Below, piece after piece: positions 1-10,158 of a stretch of 64,000 bases of DNA. The stretch spans positions 1-64,000 of the forward strand of contig NZ_CP030850.1 in assembly GCF_003325355.1 (NCBI RefSeq). Reading direction: 5' to 3'. Below the pieces are notes generated by a model. The model ran no database searches, was not told the DNA's origin, and saw nothing but the letters and a program-made list of their open reading frames with translations. This DNA is from Runella rosea. GTDB lineage: Bacteria; Bacteroidota; Bacteroidia; Cytophagales; Spirosomataceae. Both the position numbers and the translations under genes were made by a program. The number at the start of each line of letters is the position of its first letter. Position 1 is the first letter of the stretch.

Positions 1-18
1 AAACTTCGGTAAAAGCAT

Positions 19-49
19 GAAAAATGCCGCTGACATTACGGCATTTTTC
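19..49 (-). terminator. Terminator after tape measure (left copy)
   Basis: Inverted repeat with an 11-bp stem (GAAAAATGCCG / CGGCATTTTTC) and a 9-base loop, just past the tape-measure stop codon. Read on the minus strand it ends in a T run, as expected for intrinsic termination; its symmetry would let it work in both directions. It recurs at 47518-47548. Confidence 0.8.
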
Positions 50-53
50 GCCA

Positions 54-3000
54 TTAAAACCCATGCCTCACCTTCCGATAAGTCACCACACTGTTCAGTC
101 TACGCTGGCGCTCCCATACACCATCCTCATCAAAATGTGTCTCGTTGACAGGTAAATTACTGACTGCACTGGGCCACCGTCTGCCCGATGCGGTCGGCAT
201 TGAGATTAAGCTGCTGAGCAATGGCGTAATTCATATTCATCTGGGCTTTTTGCTGAGACAATTGCAGGTTTTTGGCCATGAGTGAGGGTATTTCCGAACG
301 GGTGATGACAGTGTTAAGCTCCTGTGATTTGTATTGGTCGGCCAACATCCGCGACGTTTCGGCAGCGGTGTAAATTTTATCCCGCGTTCAAAGGTACAAC
401 CGATGGTTTTTCGTGTAGGAAATACTTACCCTGAGACTCGTGAAGCTCAGCTCCTTCCTCGGCCACCAATGCTGGACCTTCGGAGCGTAGCGCGTTCCTT
501 TTTTGAAGGCGGGTATTGGTTTAGCAAGAACGTTTGCTAACTGAAGGCGCCAGTTGCACCAGCAACCACAGAAAGCGCAATACCAGCAGGACCTCCGGGA
601 TTGGCCAACATGGAAATGATGGCAGATGCGGTATTGACTCCGATTTGAAAAGCGGCCATTGCTTTTTCCGCTACAGCCTGACGGCGTCTGATTTCGGCGG
701 TTTGGCGGGCAAATCTTTCGGTGATAGCTGCTTTCGCTTCCTCATTTTCGCCCGCTAATGTCAATTCGTATTCCTGTTGCTTTTCTAGTTGAATCAGCTT
801 CTTTTCCTGAATAGAGGCGTACAAGTCAAACCCCGCCTGCGACAACTCCAATGCAGCCTGTGCAATTGAAATTTGGATGCGTTTTCTTTCTTCCGCCTCC
901 CGTTTAAACTGATCAATTTTAAAATCAATCTCCTCTTTGGCTCGTTTTTTTCGATCTTCATTACCTTCCCGTTCCGCCTCTTGTTGTTCAATTAAAAGTT
1001 TTTTCAATTCATCCTGTTCCTCCTTCTTCATGCGCCGCAAATCGGTCGAAAATCGCTTTTCCAACTCCAATCGTGTAGTGTAACGGGTACGAATTTCCTC
1101 CAACAGGTCGTTTTTCTTTTCCGCTTTTGGCTTATTAATTTTTTCAGTAGGTACTTTGCCAGGTGAAATATCACTCGTATCTGGTATCAAAAACATTTTG
1201 CGAGCCCCACGCCTGTAAACCCTGCTTAAAAAACACGTTATCCAATGCCTCTTTGTCTTTTAATTGACGAGGGAATATCATACCCCAACTGCTTGGACAT
1301 TCGCTCCAAAACTTCATATAGTTGATACCATTTGCGCACTTCTTTCTCAGGAAGGTCAATTACCCGCCCCTCTTTTGCATCTTTTAATGCATCATCCATT
1401 AACACTTTGGAAAGCTTTTCGGATTCCTCAACGAATTTTTCAAGCTGAGTGAGCTGCTTTTTATCGGCCTTATCCTTCCCCTTTTCGGCCTTAGCCCGTT
1501 CATCGGCCAGCGCCTTTTCTTTCTTGAGCAGTTGATCATTAAGAATGATAATCGTATTCAGGCGTTTGTACTCCTCATTGGCAAAGTCTAAAAGCTCCTT
1601 TTTCTTTTTGGGGTCATATTTGCCATCAAAAAGCTCGTACTCTTGTTTGGCTTGCTGAGCGGTTAAACGCTGCATATTAATTTGCTGCGCGCGTCCAGCG
1701 GCATCTTTACCCTCAAATGGCCCGTAATAGTCAAGTCCCTGCGCTTGCTGGCTTCGTTGCTGAGCGGCATTTGCTATCTGATTAAAAGAGCCCAGATTGC
1801 CGGTTCCCACAGCAGCGCCAAAAAGGGCCATTGTTCGTAAAAAACCCTGTTCTTTGGCCAGTGCCCGCCAGGCTGAAATGGTATCGGCAATTCCTTTGAT
1901 AATGCCGCCAAAAAAAGAACTTACCTGTCCATCCCTTGCAAACTCATCAATCAAAAGCGAGGTTTCGTTTTTCAGACGGGTCATTTGCCCGGTCATTGTT
2001 TCTAAGTTCTTAGCCGCCTTGTCTCCGTAGGTTTTTTCAATTTGCGCGGCCACTTTTGGCAAAACATCCTCAGCATACACCTTACCATCCTTCATCATCT
2101 TGTCAAGCTCGGCAGTGGTAATACCCATGGATTCAGCAAGCAATCTGAACGCCCCGGGAAGACGATCCCCGACCTGGCCTCTCCACTCTTCGGCCTGTAT
2201 TTTGCCCTTCGACATGGCCTGCTCGATTGCTTTTAGGGTCCCTTCCACATCTTCATTGGTCAGCGAGAGAGATGCGCCCATTTTAACAATGCCCGAAAAT
2301 ATATCCCGTACTTTTTGGCCCTGCATGGTAGTGCCACGCGCAGCGGCCTCCAATTTGGTGAAGGTTGGGTACAGCGTTCCGATGGCAGTACCTGTATCGT
2401 TGGCCAGTTTTTCAAGAAAAATAAGATTGGAATTGAAGCGCTTGGTAGAACCAGAAGCCACCTCCAATGCGTTACGATACCGCTGAAAATCGTTGATGAC
2501 TTCAAAAGTTTTAGTTACGGCTGTCAGGGCGCTGTCTACTCCAAACAGCGTTCCTGTCAACATCAAGAAGTTACCACGCAAGCCATTTAATGCACTGGTG
2601 TAATTTCCAACATTTCGGTTGTGAATGCCCATTGAGGCATCCATCCGCTTTAAAGCCGCATCGTTCTGCTGAATTTGGTACAGCAGTGCCACCGCCTCTT
2701 TGTTATTTTTGTTGATTTTACCAGTGTTGAGGTCAAAGGCGTTGTCCAGATTTCGCAGGCGGTTGCGAAATTCATTTGTTTCTTTGGAAAGGCGGGCGTA
2801 GGAGTTTACAATACTACCCAAAGTTTGATTGGCCGCTTTCAATGTGGCATTTTGGGCGTCAATAGCCTGCTTTGCCAAATTGACCTTTTGGGCAATCTGT
2901 TGCTGTTGGGATTTAAAGTCGGCCGCTTTGGGGTCGAGTTTGTCGTATTCCTGACGCAAAAGCTTTAGAGAGCCTTTTAAATTGTCAATGGAAATACCGT

Positions 3001-3301
3001 TGGCGTTTTGGGCGTCAGTAAGTGTGGCAATGATAGATTTTAGCTCCTCATGCCGTTTGATGGAGTTTGATAACTTTTCTGATTGTTGTTCAAACTTTTG
3101 ATTGGAGCCAGATTGGGCGAGATTAAGAGATTTTATTTCCCGAATTAGGTCGGTTATCTCTTTGGCGTAAGAGGAAATCGCCGTTTTAACAATATTGCTA
3201 CCATTGGCGGTATTGGTGACAAATTTCTGGTATTCGGCATCAATAGAGCCAATTTTCTTTTCGAGGCCCTCGAAATCGAAGAGTTTTTGATAGGAAATCA
3301 T
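54..3301 (-). pseudogene. Tape measure protein, frameshifted in left copy
   Basis: Same gene as the intact 1083-residue tape measure at 47553-50804, broken here by eight single-base indels between 171 and 1261, so only a 687-residue N-terminal frame (1238-3301) and downstream fragments stay open. Apart from the indels and one substitution the DNA matches the intact copy. This pattern fits sequencing or assembly error at a contig end better than gene decay. Function and domains are described under the intact copy. Confidence 0.9.
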
Positions 3302-3304
3302 TTG

Positions 3305-3328
3305 CCAAAGCGTTAGAGGTTGCTTTGG
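3305..3328 (-). promoter_or_regulatory. Leader hairpin at tape-measure start (left copy)
   Basis: CCAAAGC and GCTTTGG pair around a 10-base loop and end 3 bases before the tape-measure ATG. The same leader, with a TATCTTTG box at 3353-3360, precedes the 877-residue tail gene at 46251. Described further at 50808-50831. Confidence 0.55.
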
Positions 3329-3416
3329 TCGCTTGGGGTGTAGTGGTCAGGACAAAGATATAAAAAAAAGGGGCTCATTTAAAGTGAATCCCATTGGTAT
3401 AAACCGCATCGGATGT

Positions 3417-3611
3417 TCAGTCGCCCGAATTTTTGGTTTTATTTATTTCATCCAAGTAGAAATCTACCTGTTTTTGATATTCTTCCTCGGTTATTGCGCC
3501 CGATCTCAATTGGAATTTTAATATATCAATTTGACCTTCGCTAGCCAATACAATTGTCTTTTCAATTGAACTGATAAGTTCCTGCCTTTTTTTCTCAAGA
3601 TCACTGCTCAT
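3417..3611 (-). CDS. Small SHOCT-like protein, 64 aa (left copy)
   Basis: Identical to the gene at 50920-51114, described there. Short charged protein with a GAITEEEYQKQ segment typical of SHOCT-like tails, encoded just upstream of the tape measure. Confidence 0.65.
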   Translation of the reverse strand: MSSDLEKKRQELISSIEKTIVLASEGQIDILKFQLRSGAITEEEYQKQVDFYLDEINKTKNSGD

Positions 3612-3641
3612 TTGCTGTAAAATTTAATTGTGTGTTTTCGG

Positions 3642-3977
3642 TTACGCATCCAACCATTTATTTACTTCATTGTCAAACTCTTTATCGGAAAGGTATCCGG
3701 AATCGTGCAGTCGATTTAACTCATCAATCCACTCCTTTCGGTTTATCGCAATCTCCCTCTCTGCTTTTAAAATAAGATCGCGACGCTCTGACTCAAACAA
3801 AGCCACATGTCGATTGTCTTTGGAGACGATTTTCAACTCATCCTTATAAACCAACTCAGTTTTTGTCTTCAAATGACGAAGGGCCTCGTCGTATTCCTTA
3901 CGGGTGATGCGGTCATCCGGTCGCATGAAATTGAGCGAATAAATCAGCAGTACGGTGACGAATAAAGCTAAAAGCAT
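3642..3977 (-). CDS. Membrane-anchored SHOCT-like protein, 111 aa (left copy)
   Basis: Identical to 51145-51480, described there. The start at 3977 is chosen because a longer reading frame to 4064 would run back through the terminator hairpin at 4013-4045. Confidence 0.6.
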   Translation of the reverse strand: MLLALFVTVLLIYSLNFMRPDDRITRKEYDEALRHLKTKTELVYKDELKIVSKDNRHVALFESERRDLILKAEREIAINRKEWIDELNRLHDSGYLSDKEFDNEVNKWLDA

Positions 3978-4012
3978 AATTGTATTTTTTAAGCTTAAGT
4001 CATGGTAAAAAG

Positions 4013-4045
4013 TTAGGGCGGTCATCCAGCAAGCGACCGCCCTAA
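4013..4045 (-). terminator. Terminator after the 217-aa moron (left copy)
   Basis: Eleven-base-pair stem TTAGGGCGGTC / GACCGCCCTAA with an 11-base loop, followed on the minus strand by CTTTTTACC. It lies 48 bases after the stop of the 217-residue gene. It recurs at 51516-51548. Confidence 0.75.
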
Positions 4046-4092
4046 TCAATTTCATTGACCTCAAACTAAGTCGTAAATTTATGGATAATTTG

Positions 4093-4746
4093 TCAATTAT
4101 CCATTGGGTGTTTTTGGTTAAAGGTATCGAGCCAATCGTCCACTATTGAGTCATATCGAATTTCGTCCGGCATATCAAAAGATTGCATATTTTCGTCTTT
4201 TTCTGCAAGTTCGCCCAGCCATTTCAACGCGTCACTATCGTTGTTAAATAGTACTCTTATAGACTCAATTAGCTCTCTGCTTTTGCTTTTTATAATATCT
4301 GCATTTTCCGATATCTTTGATATTGAAGAAAGTTCTTCAATTAATCTTTCGCTATTGGCAATTTTTTTTTGTGTCAATACTCTTACGTTTTCAGAGTCAT
4401 AACAAAGGGGCGAATCTTCTTTCATTGAAAGAGCAACTTTATACGCATCTTCATAAGATCTATATTCGTGAACATGAATATCTAAAGCTGTTTTTGACCC
4501 GCAACAAAAACCACTGGACTTATCAATTATTCCGCCAATAAAAAAAGCATTTTCGGAAATAAAAATTTCATTCATCCTCATTGTTTTAATTGCAATTAAA
4601 AACACCCTCCCCTCTAGTCCTTTTGTGATTTGCAAAAAAATCGTAAGAAGCCTTTCTTTGCTACCAAAGGTATATAAATCAGGTTCGACACTATCCAGCC
4701 TAAAATGTGTCAAATAATTTGCTTTGTCTACGTTTTTGAGGCCCAT
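4093..4746 (-). CDS. AT-rich moron protein, 217 aa, unknown function (left copy)
   Basis: Identical to 51596-52249, where it is described. Separate promoter-like box and terminator flank it. Confidence 0.75.
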   Translation of the reverse strand: MGLKNVDKANYLTHFRLDSVEPDLYTFGSKERLLTIFLQITKGLEGRVFLIAIKTMRMNEIFISENAFFIGGIIDKSSGFCCGSKTALDIHVHEYRSYEDAYKVALSMKEDSPLCYDSENVRVLTQKKIANSERLIEELSSISKISENADIIKSKSRELIESIRVLFNNDSDALKWLGELAEKDENMQSFDMPDEIRYDSIVDDWLDTFNQKHPMDN

Positions 4747-4779
4747 CGTATTTGTGTTTAAGTGCTTTATTTATTTTAA

Positions 4780-4787
4780 CAAAAATA
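4780..4787 (-). promoter_or_regulatory. Promoter -7 box before the 217-aa gene (left copy)
   Basis: TATTTTTG on the minus strand matches the Bacteroidetes -7 consensus TAnnTTTG, 34 bases before the ATG. No clear -33 TTTG is seen at the usual spacing, so the call is weak. It recurs at 52283-52290. Confidence 0.4.
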
Positions 4788-4795
4788 CCAAAAAA

Positions 4796-5590
4796 TTAGC
4801 AATAATTCAGCTCAGCTTCAGAATTATCAACGAGCCCAATTCGGTTGATATTCAGCGAAAGTGTCGGGTCGTATTCCAGCCTACCAATAGCGGCCAAATT
4901 GGGTACATGCTCAATGCCATTGATATAGATTTTACTGTGCTGTTTGAGGGCTTCAATGGCCTCATTGGTGTCTTTGTCAGCCGGTGCAAAGGTCAATGTT
5001 CGCGTCTTTTTGGAGTTAATGGAGTAGGCTCGTTCTTTACCAGTGGTTTCAGCCCTGTATACTTCCCCGTCAAAAACAGTTTCTTCAGCATTGTCCAAAA
5101 TGGGTAAACGAAACTGCTGATAAAAACTCGGCAAAAAAGCGTAATAAACGCCGAATAAATGACTTTTTAGGTCATTTCGAAACTTCACTACCACCGTATT
5201 AAGCCTCAAATAATCGGCGTCACTGATCACCTGTACAGTATTGGAGTAGTAACTGCCGATGCGCAGTTGATAACAACCATCCGCAACCGATGGGCCAATA
5301 AAACTACCGTAGTTATGAAACTTTATTCCATCCTGAATGGTGAGCACACTTGCTGTACCGACATTGGTTACAAAAACACCCGCCAACGTGTACAGTTTTA
5401 CATCCACAGGACTCGCACCGCCAATGGCCACAAAGTTGGGTGTATTGATGTAGAAATACGATGTTTCCCCCGTCACCAAAATAGGCATAGGATTATCGGC
5501 CTCATCGTCTTGTAAAGGGTGGGGGATGGGTACCAATGGCTCCGCATCGGCATTAAACCAGCGTAAGAAATTATGTCGGTTGAGTTTCAT
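4796..5590 (-). CDS. Tail-region protein, 264 aa (left copy)
   Basis: Identical to 52299-53093, described there. Confidence 0.75.
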   Translation of the reverse strand: MKLNRHNFLRWFNADAEPLVPIPHPLQDDEADNPMPILVTGETSYFYINTPNFVAIGGASPVDVKLYTLAGVFVTNVGTASVLTIQDGIKFHNYGSFIGPSVADGCYQLRIGSYYSNTVQVISDADYLRLNTVVVKFRNDLKSHLFGVYYAFLPSFYQQFRLPILDNAEETVFDGEVYRAETTGKERAYSINSKKTRTLTFAPADKDTNEAIEALKQHSKIYINGIEHVPNLAAIGRLEYDPTLSLNINRIGLVDNSEAELNYC

Positions 5591-6354
5591 CGGGCGTTTT
5601 TTCGTTTCTGTTTTGATAGAATTCCATCTTGGTCAACAGTTCAAAGGCGGTAAGCTCTCGGGCATTTTTGCAGCCATTTTCTTCCAATATGGTCAGGGTA
5701 TTTTGAAAGGCTTTCAAGTGTTGCACCAATACGTTTTTAGGGTGCTCTGGCGTGAAGATTGGAGGTTTGTCGGCACGTAGAAGACTTATGAACGCCGCCC
5801 TTTTTTCGGCCTGCGCTTTTGGTTTTCGGGGTCAATGACACATTCACCCGCCGCAACAACGTATTTACGTCTTCGTTCCATTCGGGAGACGGATTGTCTA
5901 TCCATTCGCTTTCCGTGCTCAGGAAAGAAGTGCTTGAGCTCTGATTCGAGTTTTTTTTTACGTCTTCTAAACTTTCGTTCAGAATAGCGGCCGTCAGCCC
6001 GTCAGCCGAACATCGTTCCACAATTTCCATCAGATAATCATGGTCGTAACTTTTCAACGGCTCACTGTCAATGGTGGCAATCAGGCAGGCCCACGCACAA
6101 TGCAATGGATTGAAATTCATGGCCATGTTCTGAAGCGTGTAGTCGGCATTTTCTAACTCAATAACAGCTCCCGCCAAATCGTCCGACCGCAAACGAAGAA
6201 TAGCTCCTGAGTAGTGGCGTCGCACATCTTCAATGGTTGAGCCAGTCCCTGATTGATTGATAAGGTAATAATTAAACCAGTTATCGGCCACGGCGGGCAT
6301 TGACATAGAATCCCACAGGTCCAGCGTCAGGGTGTTGAGCTTAATTTTTTTCAT
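5571..6354 (-). pseudogene. Tail chaperone pair, frameshifted in left copy
   Basis: Corresponds to the overlapping frames at 53289-53858 (189 aa) and 53074-53409 (111 aa). One T is missing at 5817-5820, which is exactly the A5 run of the candidate CAAAAAG slip site, so the left copy reads a false 205-residue frame (5737-6354) with an aberrant tail. The missing base is an apparent consensus error, not programmed slippage. See the right copy. Confidence 0.8.
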
Positions 6355-6625
6355 TTGTCAGAATGATTCGGGGTAGAATATAAGAAACAATCACGGCGCA
6401 GATAAGCCCCGCAGCGGCAAGCGAAAAGGCGTAGCTAAAACTTAGTGAGGGTTTGGTTTCGTACCAAAGACAAATCAGGCTAAGCCAAAACGAAAGGCAG
6501 AAATAACAGGCTGGCTTTTTGAGATAACCTTCCAGCTTGGCAATCACCTTCCATTTGTAAGCCAAAAACAGTACACCCGTACAAAACAGGGCAACGACAA
6601 AAACGAGTGTGGCTAAGTTGAGCAT
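6341..6625 (-). CDS. Small membrane protein, 94 aa (left copy)
   Basis: Identical to 53845-54129, described there. Three hydrophobic segments and a CYFC pair. Confidence 0.7.
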   Translation of the reverse strand: MLNLATLVFVVALFCTGVLFLAYKWKVIAKLEGYLKKPACYFCLSFWLSLICLWYETKPSLSFSYAFSLAAAGLICAVIVSYILPRIILTNEKN

Positions 6626-7196
6626 GGAGAGTAATATTTGGCGGTAAAAGTTAATTTCATGGCGGCATAAGGGTATTTCAGATAGCGCACGTCGACCTTT
6701 GAAACATCATAGCCGCGAAATACTTCCATTGGCTCATCGGTGTATTCGTCAAAGGACTTTAGGCAAGAAAGGCGACGTAGCTTTTCCATCAGATCGGCCT
6801 TTAGATTCTCTGTGTATGGGTAGTCCGACTTATACATAAAATTGAGAGCGCCCAGATTGGCCCATACAATTATGGACAATGGCCGATTTGCCTCCGTACG
6901 AGCATTGCGACGCCCAACATCGCCCTCGGGATACTTTTCAGGGCCTTCGATTTGATAAATGCCTGTGAGACTACAAAGTCATTTTCCAAAACACCAAAAT
7001 ATTCCCCTTCACCAGTATAGGCAAATGGAAGCGTTCTGGGTTTGTCACCAAGGCCAGTAACTTGTGACCAGGCACGTCCATAGACATGCTCAATCCAAAC
7101 CACATCACCCAACAGGTCGGTGATTTTCTGAATCACACCGTCAATTCCTACGGCATTGGGAATTTGGGTGATGCTAACGGGGCTCTTTGGGTGCAT
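6613..7196 (-). pseudogene. Tail-completion-like protein, frameshifted in left copy
   Basis: Matches the intact 194-residue gene 54117-54701 except for one T missing at 6951-6953, which splits it into two frames. Probably a sequence error. Confidence 0.8.
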
Positions 7197-7629
7197 AAGT
7201 GTCAATTTTTTGCTCAAATTGTTTTACCAACGTTTCTTCGATAATTTCCGAGGCTTCATTAATATTTCTATCGGTAAGCCCTAGAATCTCCTCTCCGTAT
7301 TTACCAACCAGTGCGGGCGTTTTGGGGTCGGTGGCATCCATTTCAAAGGCGTTTTGATGGGTTTTCACAAAAATACTTCTGTGAAAATCCCCTTCGTCTT
7401 TTAGTGTAACGCGGTCGGATGGTTGATTCTTAGCCTGCTTGACGGCTACGGTGAACGGCACGTACGGCGGCGTAATGCGCTGACCGTTCGCGCTTAGCCC
7501 GGCATTGAGTTGGTCGGTGTTGAGGTCTTCGATTTCTGCTTTGTGGGCTTCGACCGAGGCTTTGACCATGGCCGCAATGTCGAGGGAGGTTAGTCCGTCC
7601 AGAAGTCCGATAAACGCTTTTGCTACCAT
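7174..7629 (-). CDS. Head-tail connector-like protein, 151 aa
   Basis: A soluble 151-residue protein that starts MVAKAFIGLL and is followed by a helical charged body. No motif proves its role. Position after the capsid and the 426-residue structural gene, and before the tail genes, together with its size and the phrase GDFHRSIFVKT, resembles the HK97 gp10-like neck proteins found in siphophages; that is inference. It starts 12 bases after the stop of the 426-residue gene, and its end overlaps the next gene's start, suggesting tight translational coupling. It recurs unchanged at 54679-55134. Confidence 0.7.
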   Translation of the reverse strand: MVAKAFIGLLDGLTSLDIAAMVKASVEAHKAEIEDLNTDQLNAGLSANGQRITPPYVPFTVAVKQAKNQPSDRVTLKDEGDFHRSIFVKTHQNAFEMDATDPKTPALVGKYGEEILGLTDRNINEASEIIEETLVKQFEQKIDTYAPKEPR

Positions 7630-7640
7630 TTTGCATAGAT

Positions 7641-8921
7641 TTAGATGGCTCCGGTTCTGACCGCATACCCAGCATCATTACACGGCAAACAAACACCCGA
7701 AAGTCCAGAAAAATCAAAGCTCAGGGCATCCACAACCTTTTCTAGTTGCTTGTGCGGGTTCCCGTATTTATTGGACTCCGACGAAAGCTCAGTAAAGGCG
7801 AGATTGGACGCATCCCCCGCGGTGGTATTGTTGCGAAGCGTGAACATGATTTCTTGCAATAGATTCACCTTCAACGTTTCAGCGATGGCCGAAGCAAAGT
7901 TTCCCTTTTGCCGAATTGCCAAATCGGTAACGTCACAATGAATACCAAAAATCAAGTTTAAGCCCCAATTGGTGTAGTTACAAAACTCCATATCGGCTTC
8001 CATCCATGTCTGAGTTTTGTCTTCCTCCAATAGTCCAACCGTCACGGCAATTGGGCGCACCGAAATGTAAGGCGACCAGAATGAGCGATTGGTGGCGTTC
8101 GGGTGGCCACAGCCCGCGCAGTCGCTACCCAGAAAGTCCCAAATGGCGCTGTATGCAGTCCCAACCAAGTCGGATTCATAATACCCAATTGTATAATAAG
8201 CATCTGGTGAAAATACCAGATTTGGGTTTTTGGCCTCAATCTTAAAATCAAAGTATTGAAAGCGCTTAGTGTTGGAATAGGCGGCCGTAACAGTACCCAA
8301 AGCGGCATTTTGTGAACTATGGTAGAGATAAAGCGTTAGGGACTGGCTGGCCGACAGTTGAACCCCAACCTTTTGTAGAATCATCAATACATCTTCATAA
8401 GTACCTTTGATTTGAAACCCTACAAATCGGCCCTGTTTCGCAATTGTCGTGGCGCCTTCTCCGTAAAAAAGCTGCTTTTCGGTAAGCAGTGATTTGTATG
8501 CACCAGCATTCTTCTTGTTGGTCAATAGCGTATTGAACACGCTTGATACGGAATCGGCATACTTTCGGCGCAGGAATTCAGCTAAAAGGCTGGTTGGCTC
8601 CCACCACTCCGAATCTTCCTCCTCTACGGATTTGCCAATATTGGCATCTTGAAGTGACTTGTAATACTTGTACACTTTGGCAACAACTTGACCTTTTTTG
8701 TAGGTGGCTGCATCGCTGTATTCTGGCGTTTTAGTAAATGGGTTTGCCTCCATGACAGCCTCAATGTTGCGAAGCGTCAAAAGTGGGTGCATTCCGTCGA
8801 TATACAACCCGCTCGTACTTGTCAACAGGTCGGCCGTAAGCGCAGCGTCGTTATCATCAAACGAAGGTCGGAACCCTACCAGGCCCACCATTTCGGATTG
8901 AATGTCTTTGATTCTAATCAT
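7641..8921 (-). CDS. Structural protein with carbohydrate-binding-like segment, 426 aa
   Basis: Encoded directly after the major capsid gene and before the neck genes, so most likely a virion component; I do not recognise the family. Residues about 69-109 (YSDAATYKKGQVV ... YYKSLQDAN ... EWWEP) look like a short CBM5/12-type carbohydrate-binding fold, a module often added to phage surface proteins. Four Cys pairs or singles occur (DCAGCGH near the middle, CLPC near the end), possibly binding metal. A hairpin at 8945-8974 separates it from the capsid gene and may lower its expression relative to capsid. It recurs at 55146-56426. Confidence 0.75.
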   Translation of the reverse strand: MIRIKDIQSEMVGLVGFRPSFDDNDAALTADLLTSTSGLYIDGMHPLLTLRNIEAVMEANPFTKTPEYSDAATYKKGQVVAKVYKYYKSLQDANIGKSVEEEDSEWWEPTSLLAEFLRRKYADSVSSVFNTLLTNKKNAGAYKSLLTEKQLFYGEGATTIAKQGRFVGFQIKGTYEDVLMILQKVGVQLSASQSLTLYLYHSSQNAALGTVTAAYSNTKRFQYFDFKIEAKNPNLVFSPDAYYTIGYYESDLVGTAYSAIWDFLGSDCAGCGHPNATNRSFWSPYISVRPIAVTVGLLEEDKTQTWMEADMEFCNYTNWGLNLIFGIHCDVTDLAIRQKGNFASAIAETLKVNLLQEIMFTLRNNTTAGDASNLAFTELSSESNKYGNPHKQLEKVVDALSFDFSGLSGVCLPCNDAGYAVRTGAI

Positions 8922-8944
8922 TGAATTGATTGGGTTTTAACAAA

Positions 8945-8974
8945 ATTCCCCCGCCACAACGCGGACGGGGGAAT
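8945..8974 (-). terminator. Attenuating hairpin after the capsid gene
   Basis: Nine-base-pair stem ATTCCCCCG / CGGGGGAAT with a 12-base loop, followed on the minus strand by AATTTTGTT. It sits between the capsid stop (9016) and the next start (8921). A partial terminator here would give more capsid than downstream product. It recurs at 56450-56479. Confidence 0.65.
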
Positions 8975-9015
8975 GTGAACTAACTGTTCGTTCTACAAAT
9001 GGCAAATCAAAAAAC

Positions 9016-10062
9016 TTACGCCGTTGCCGAGGCCTTCACAACCACCGAACGGTTGGTTGTTGAGCTGTACGCTTTAACGGCGGCAAAGTCGGCAGCAAAA
9101 TCCCATTGACGGACATACACACGCTCAAAGCCTGCACCATAGGTGCCTGAGAGGTCTTTGTATTTGCCCGTAAACAGTACGCCCCATTTCATACCGAATG
9201 GGTCCACCCACGTAAACATGAAGCGACCCTCTTCGTAAGAACCCTCACCAGTTACGCCACCAGACTTCGAACGGGCATCGTGTTCGACGTAGTTCAAAAG
9301 CCCCAGTGTTCCTTTCGGAGCTAAGTAGTGAAGTTCTACATCTGAACCAGAAGGAGCAATACCTGTATCAAAGGATATGTCAAAGCCCGCACCGAGCATT
9401 GAAAGGTTTTGTCCCTGATATTGGCCCATGGTTTTGCGGTACAACTCTTGAGCGTACGCTCCAACGTTTGCAAAATCATGGTAAGGACCAGTCAATTGCA
9501 TCTCACGCAAATAAGCGGGCATCTTGATATAAAAATCGTTGATGGCAGCGGTTACTTTATTGGTTGAGCCATTGATGGTCAAACCCAAAATAGATGTTGC
9601 TGGCAACGCCTGGTTGATTGACGCCTCCAAAAATGCAACCAAATACGCCGAAAGACTGTCGCTGTCGGTACCGTACACGGCACGCAGGTTGTTTTCCAAA
9701 TCAAAAGCCAATTGCTGAGCGGCATCAAACCAGTTGGATGCGTTATAAGCACCTACTGACACAATCGAAAATGTACGCGTAAACCAGTTTAAACCCACAA
9801 CCGCCGATTGCGACTGAGTAGGCGTAACATCCAGCGCACGTACTGTGCCGATTTCGGGGTCAAAGCGCTTTAAAACAGCGACTTCAACGGGGCGTTTCGG
9901 GTCACGCATTTTCACGAGCTCGCTTGCGCGAACTACGCGGTTGGTACCCTCCATGAATCCTTGTACGATTCCCATTTCTGGCTTACGGAGTTCATCCTGT
10001 TTGAATGTATCCGTAGCAATGGAGGTACCCTTTTGAAATATGGTTGCATCTAAAAGAGCCAT
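9016..10062 (-). CDS. Major capsid protein, 348 aa
   Basis: Probable shell protein of the virion head. Evidence is position and character: it follows the terminase, portal and scaffold-like genes, is 348 residues with mixed alpha/beta composition, has no signal peptide or membrane segment, and is followed by a strong hairpin, a common arrangement for highly expressed capsid genes. The N-terminal 60 residues are charged (FKQDELRKPEMG, VRASELVKMRDPKRP) as in many E-loop or N-arm regions. No sequence motif identifies the fold by eye, though an HK97-like fold is expected for such phages. It recurs at 56521-57567. Confidence 0.75.
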   Translation of the reverse strand: MALLDATIFQKGTSIATDTFKQDELRKPEMGIVQGFMEGTNRVVRASELVKMRDPKRPVEVAVLKRFDPEIGTVRALDVTPTQSQSAVVGLNWFTRTFSIVSVGAYNASNWFDAAQQLAFDLENNLRAVYGTDSDSLSAYLVAFLEASINQALPATSILGLTINGSTNKVTAAINDFYIKMPAYLREMQLTGPYHDFANVGAYAQELYRKTMGQYQGQNLSMLGAGFDISFDTGIAPSGSDVELHYLAPKGTLGLLNYVEHDARSKSGGVTGEGSYEEGRFMFTWVDPFGMKWGVLFTGKYKDLSGTYGAGFERVYVRQWDFAADFAAVKAYSSTTNRSVVVKASATA

Positions 10063-10158
10063 TGTACTAAAAAGTTGACGGTTAGAAAATTGATTTCGTT
10101 TCCGTCGCTTGTGGTTGGTCGGTTGGTCGCCTGACTGGCCTTTGATGCACTGTTTTGA

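Noticed and set aside
3978-4064. Longer start of the 111-residue gene
   Set aside because: It would read through the terminator hairpin at 4013-4045; the ATG at 3977 begins a clear membrane segment.
54-7196. Real pseudogenes or phase-variable tail genes in the left copy
   Set aside because: All changes are single-base indels (one substitution) at the left edge, while the right copy is intact; sequence error is more likely.
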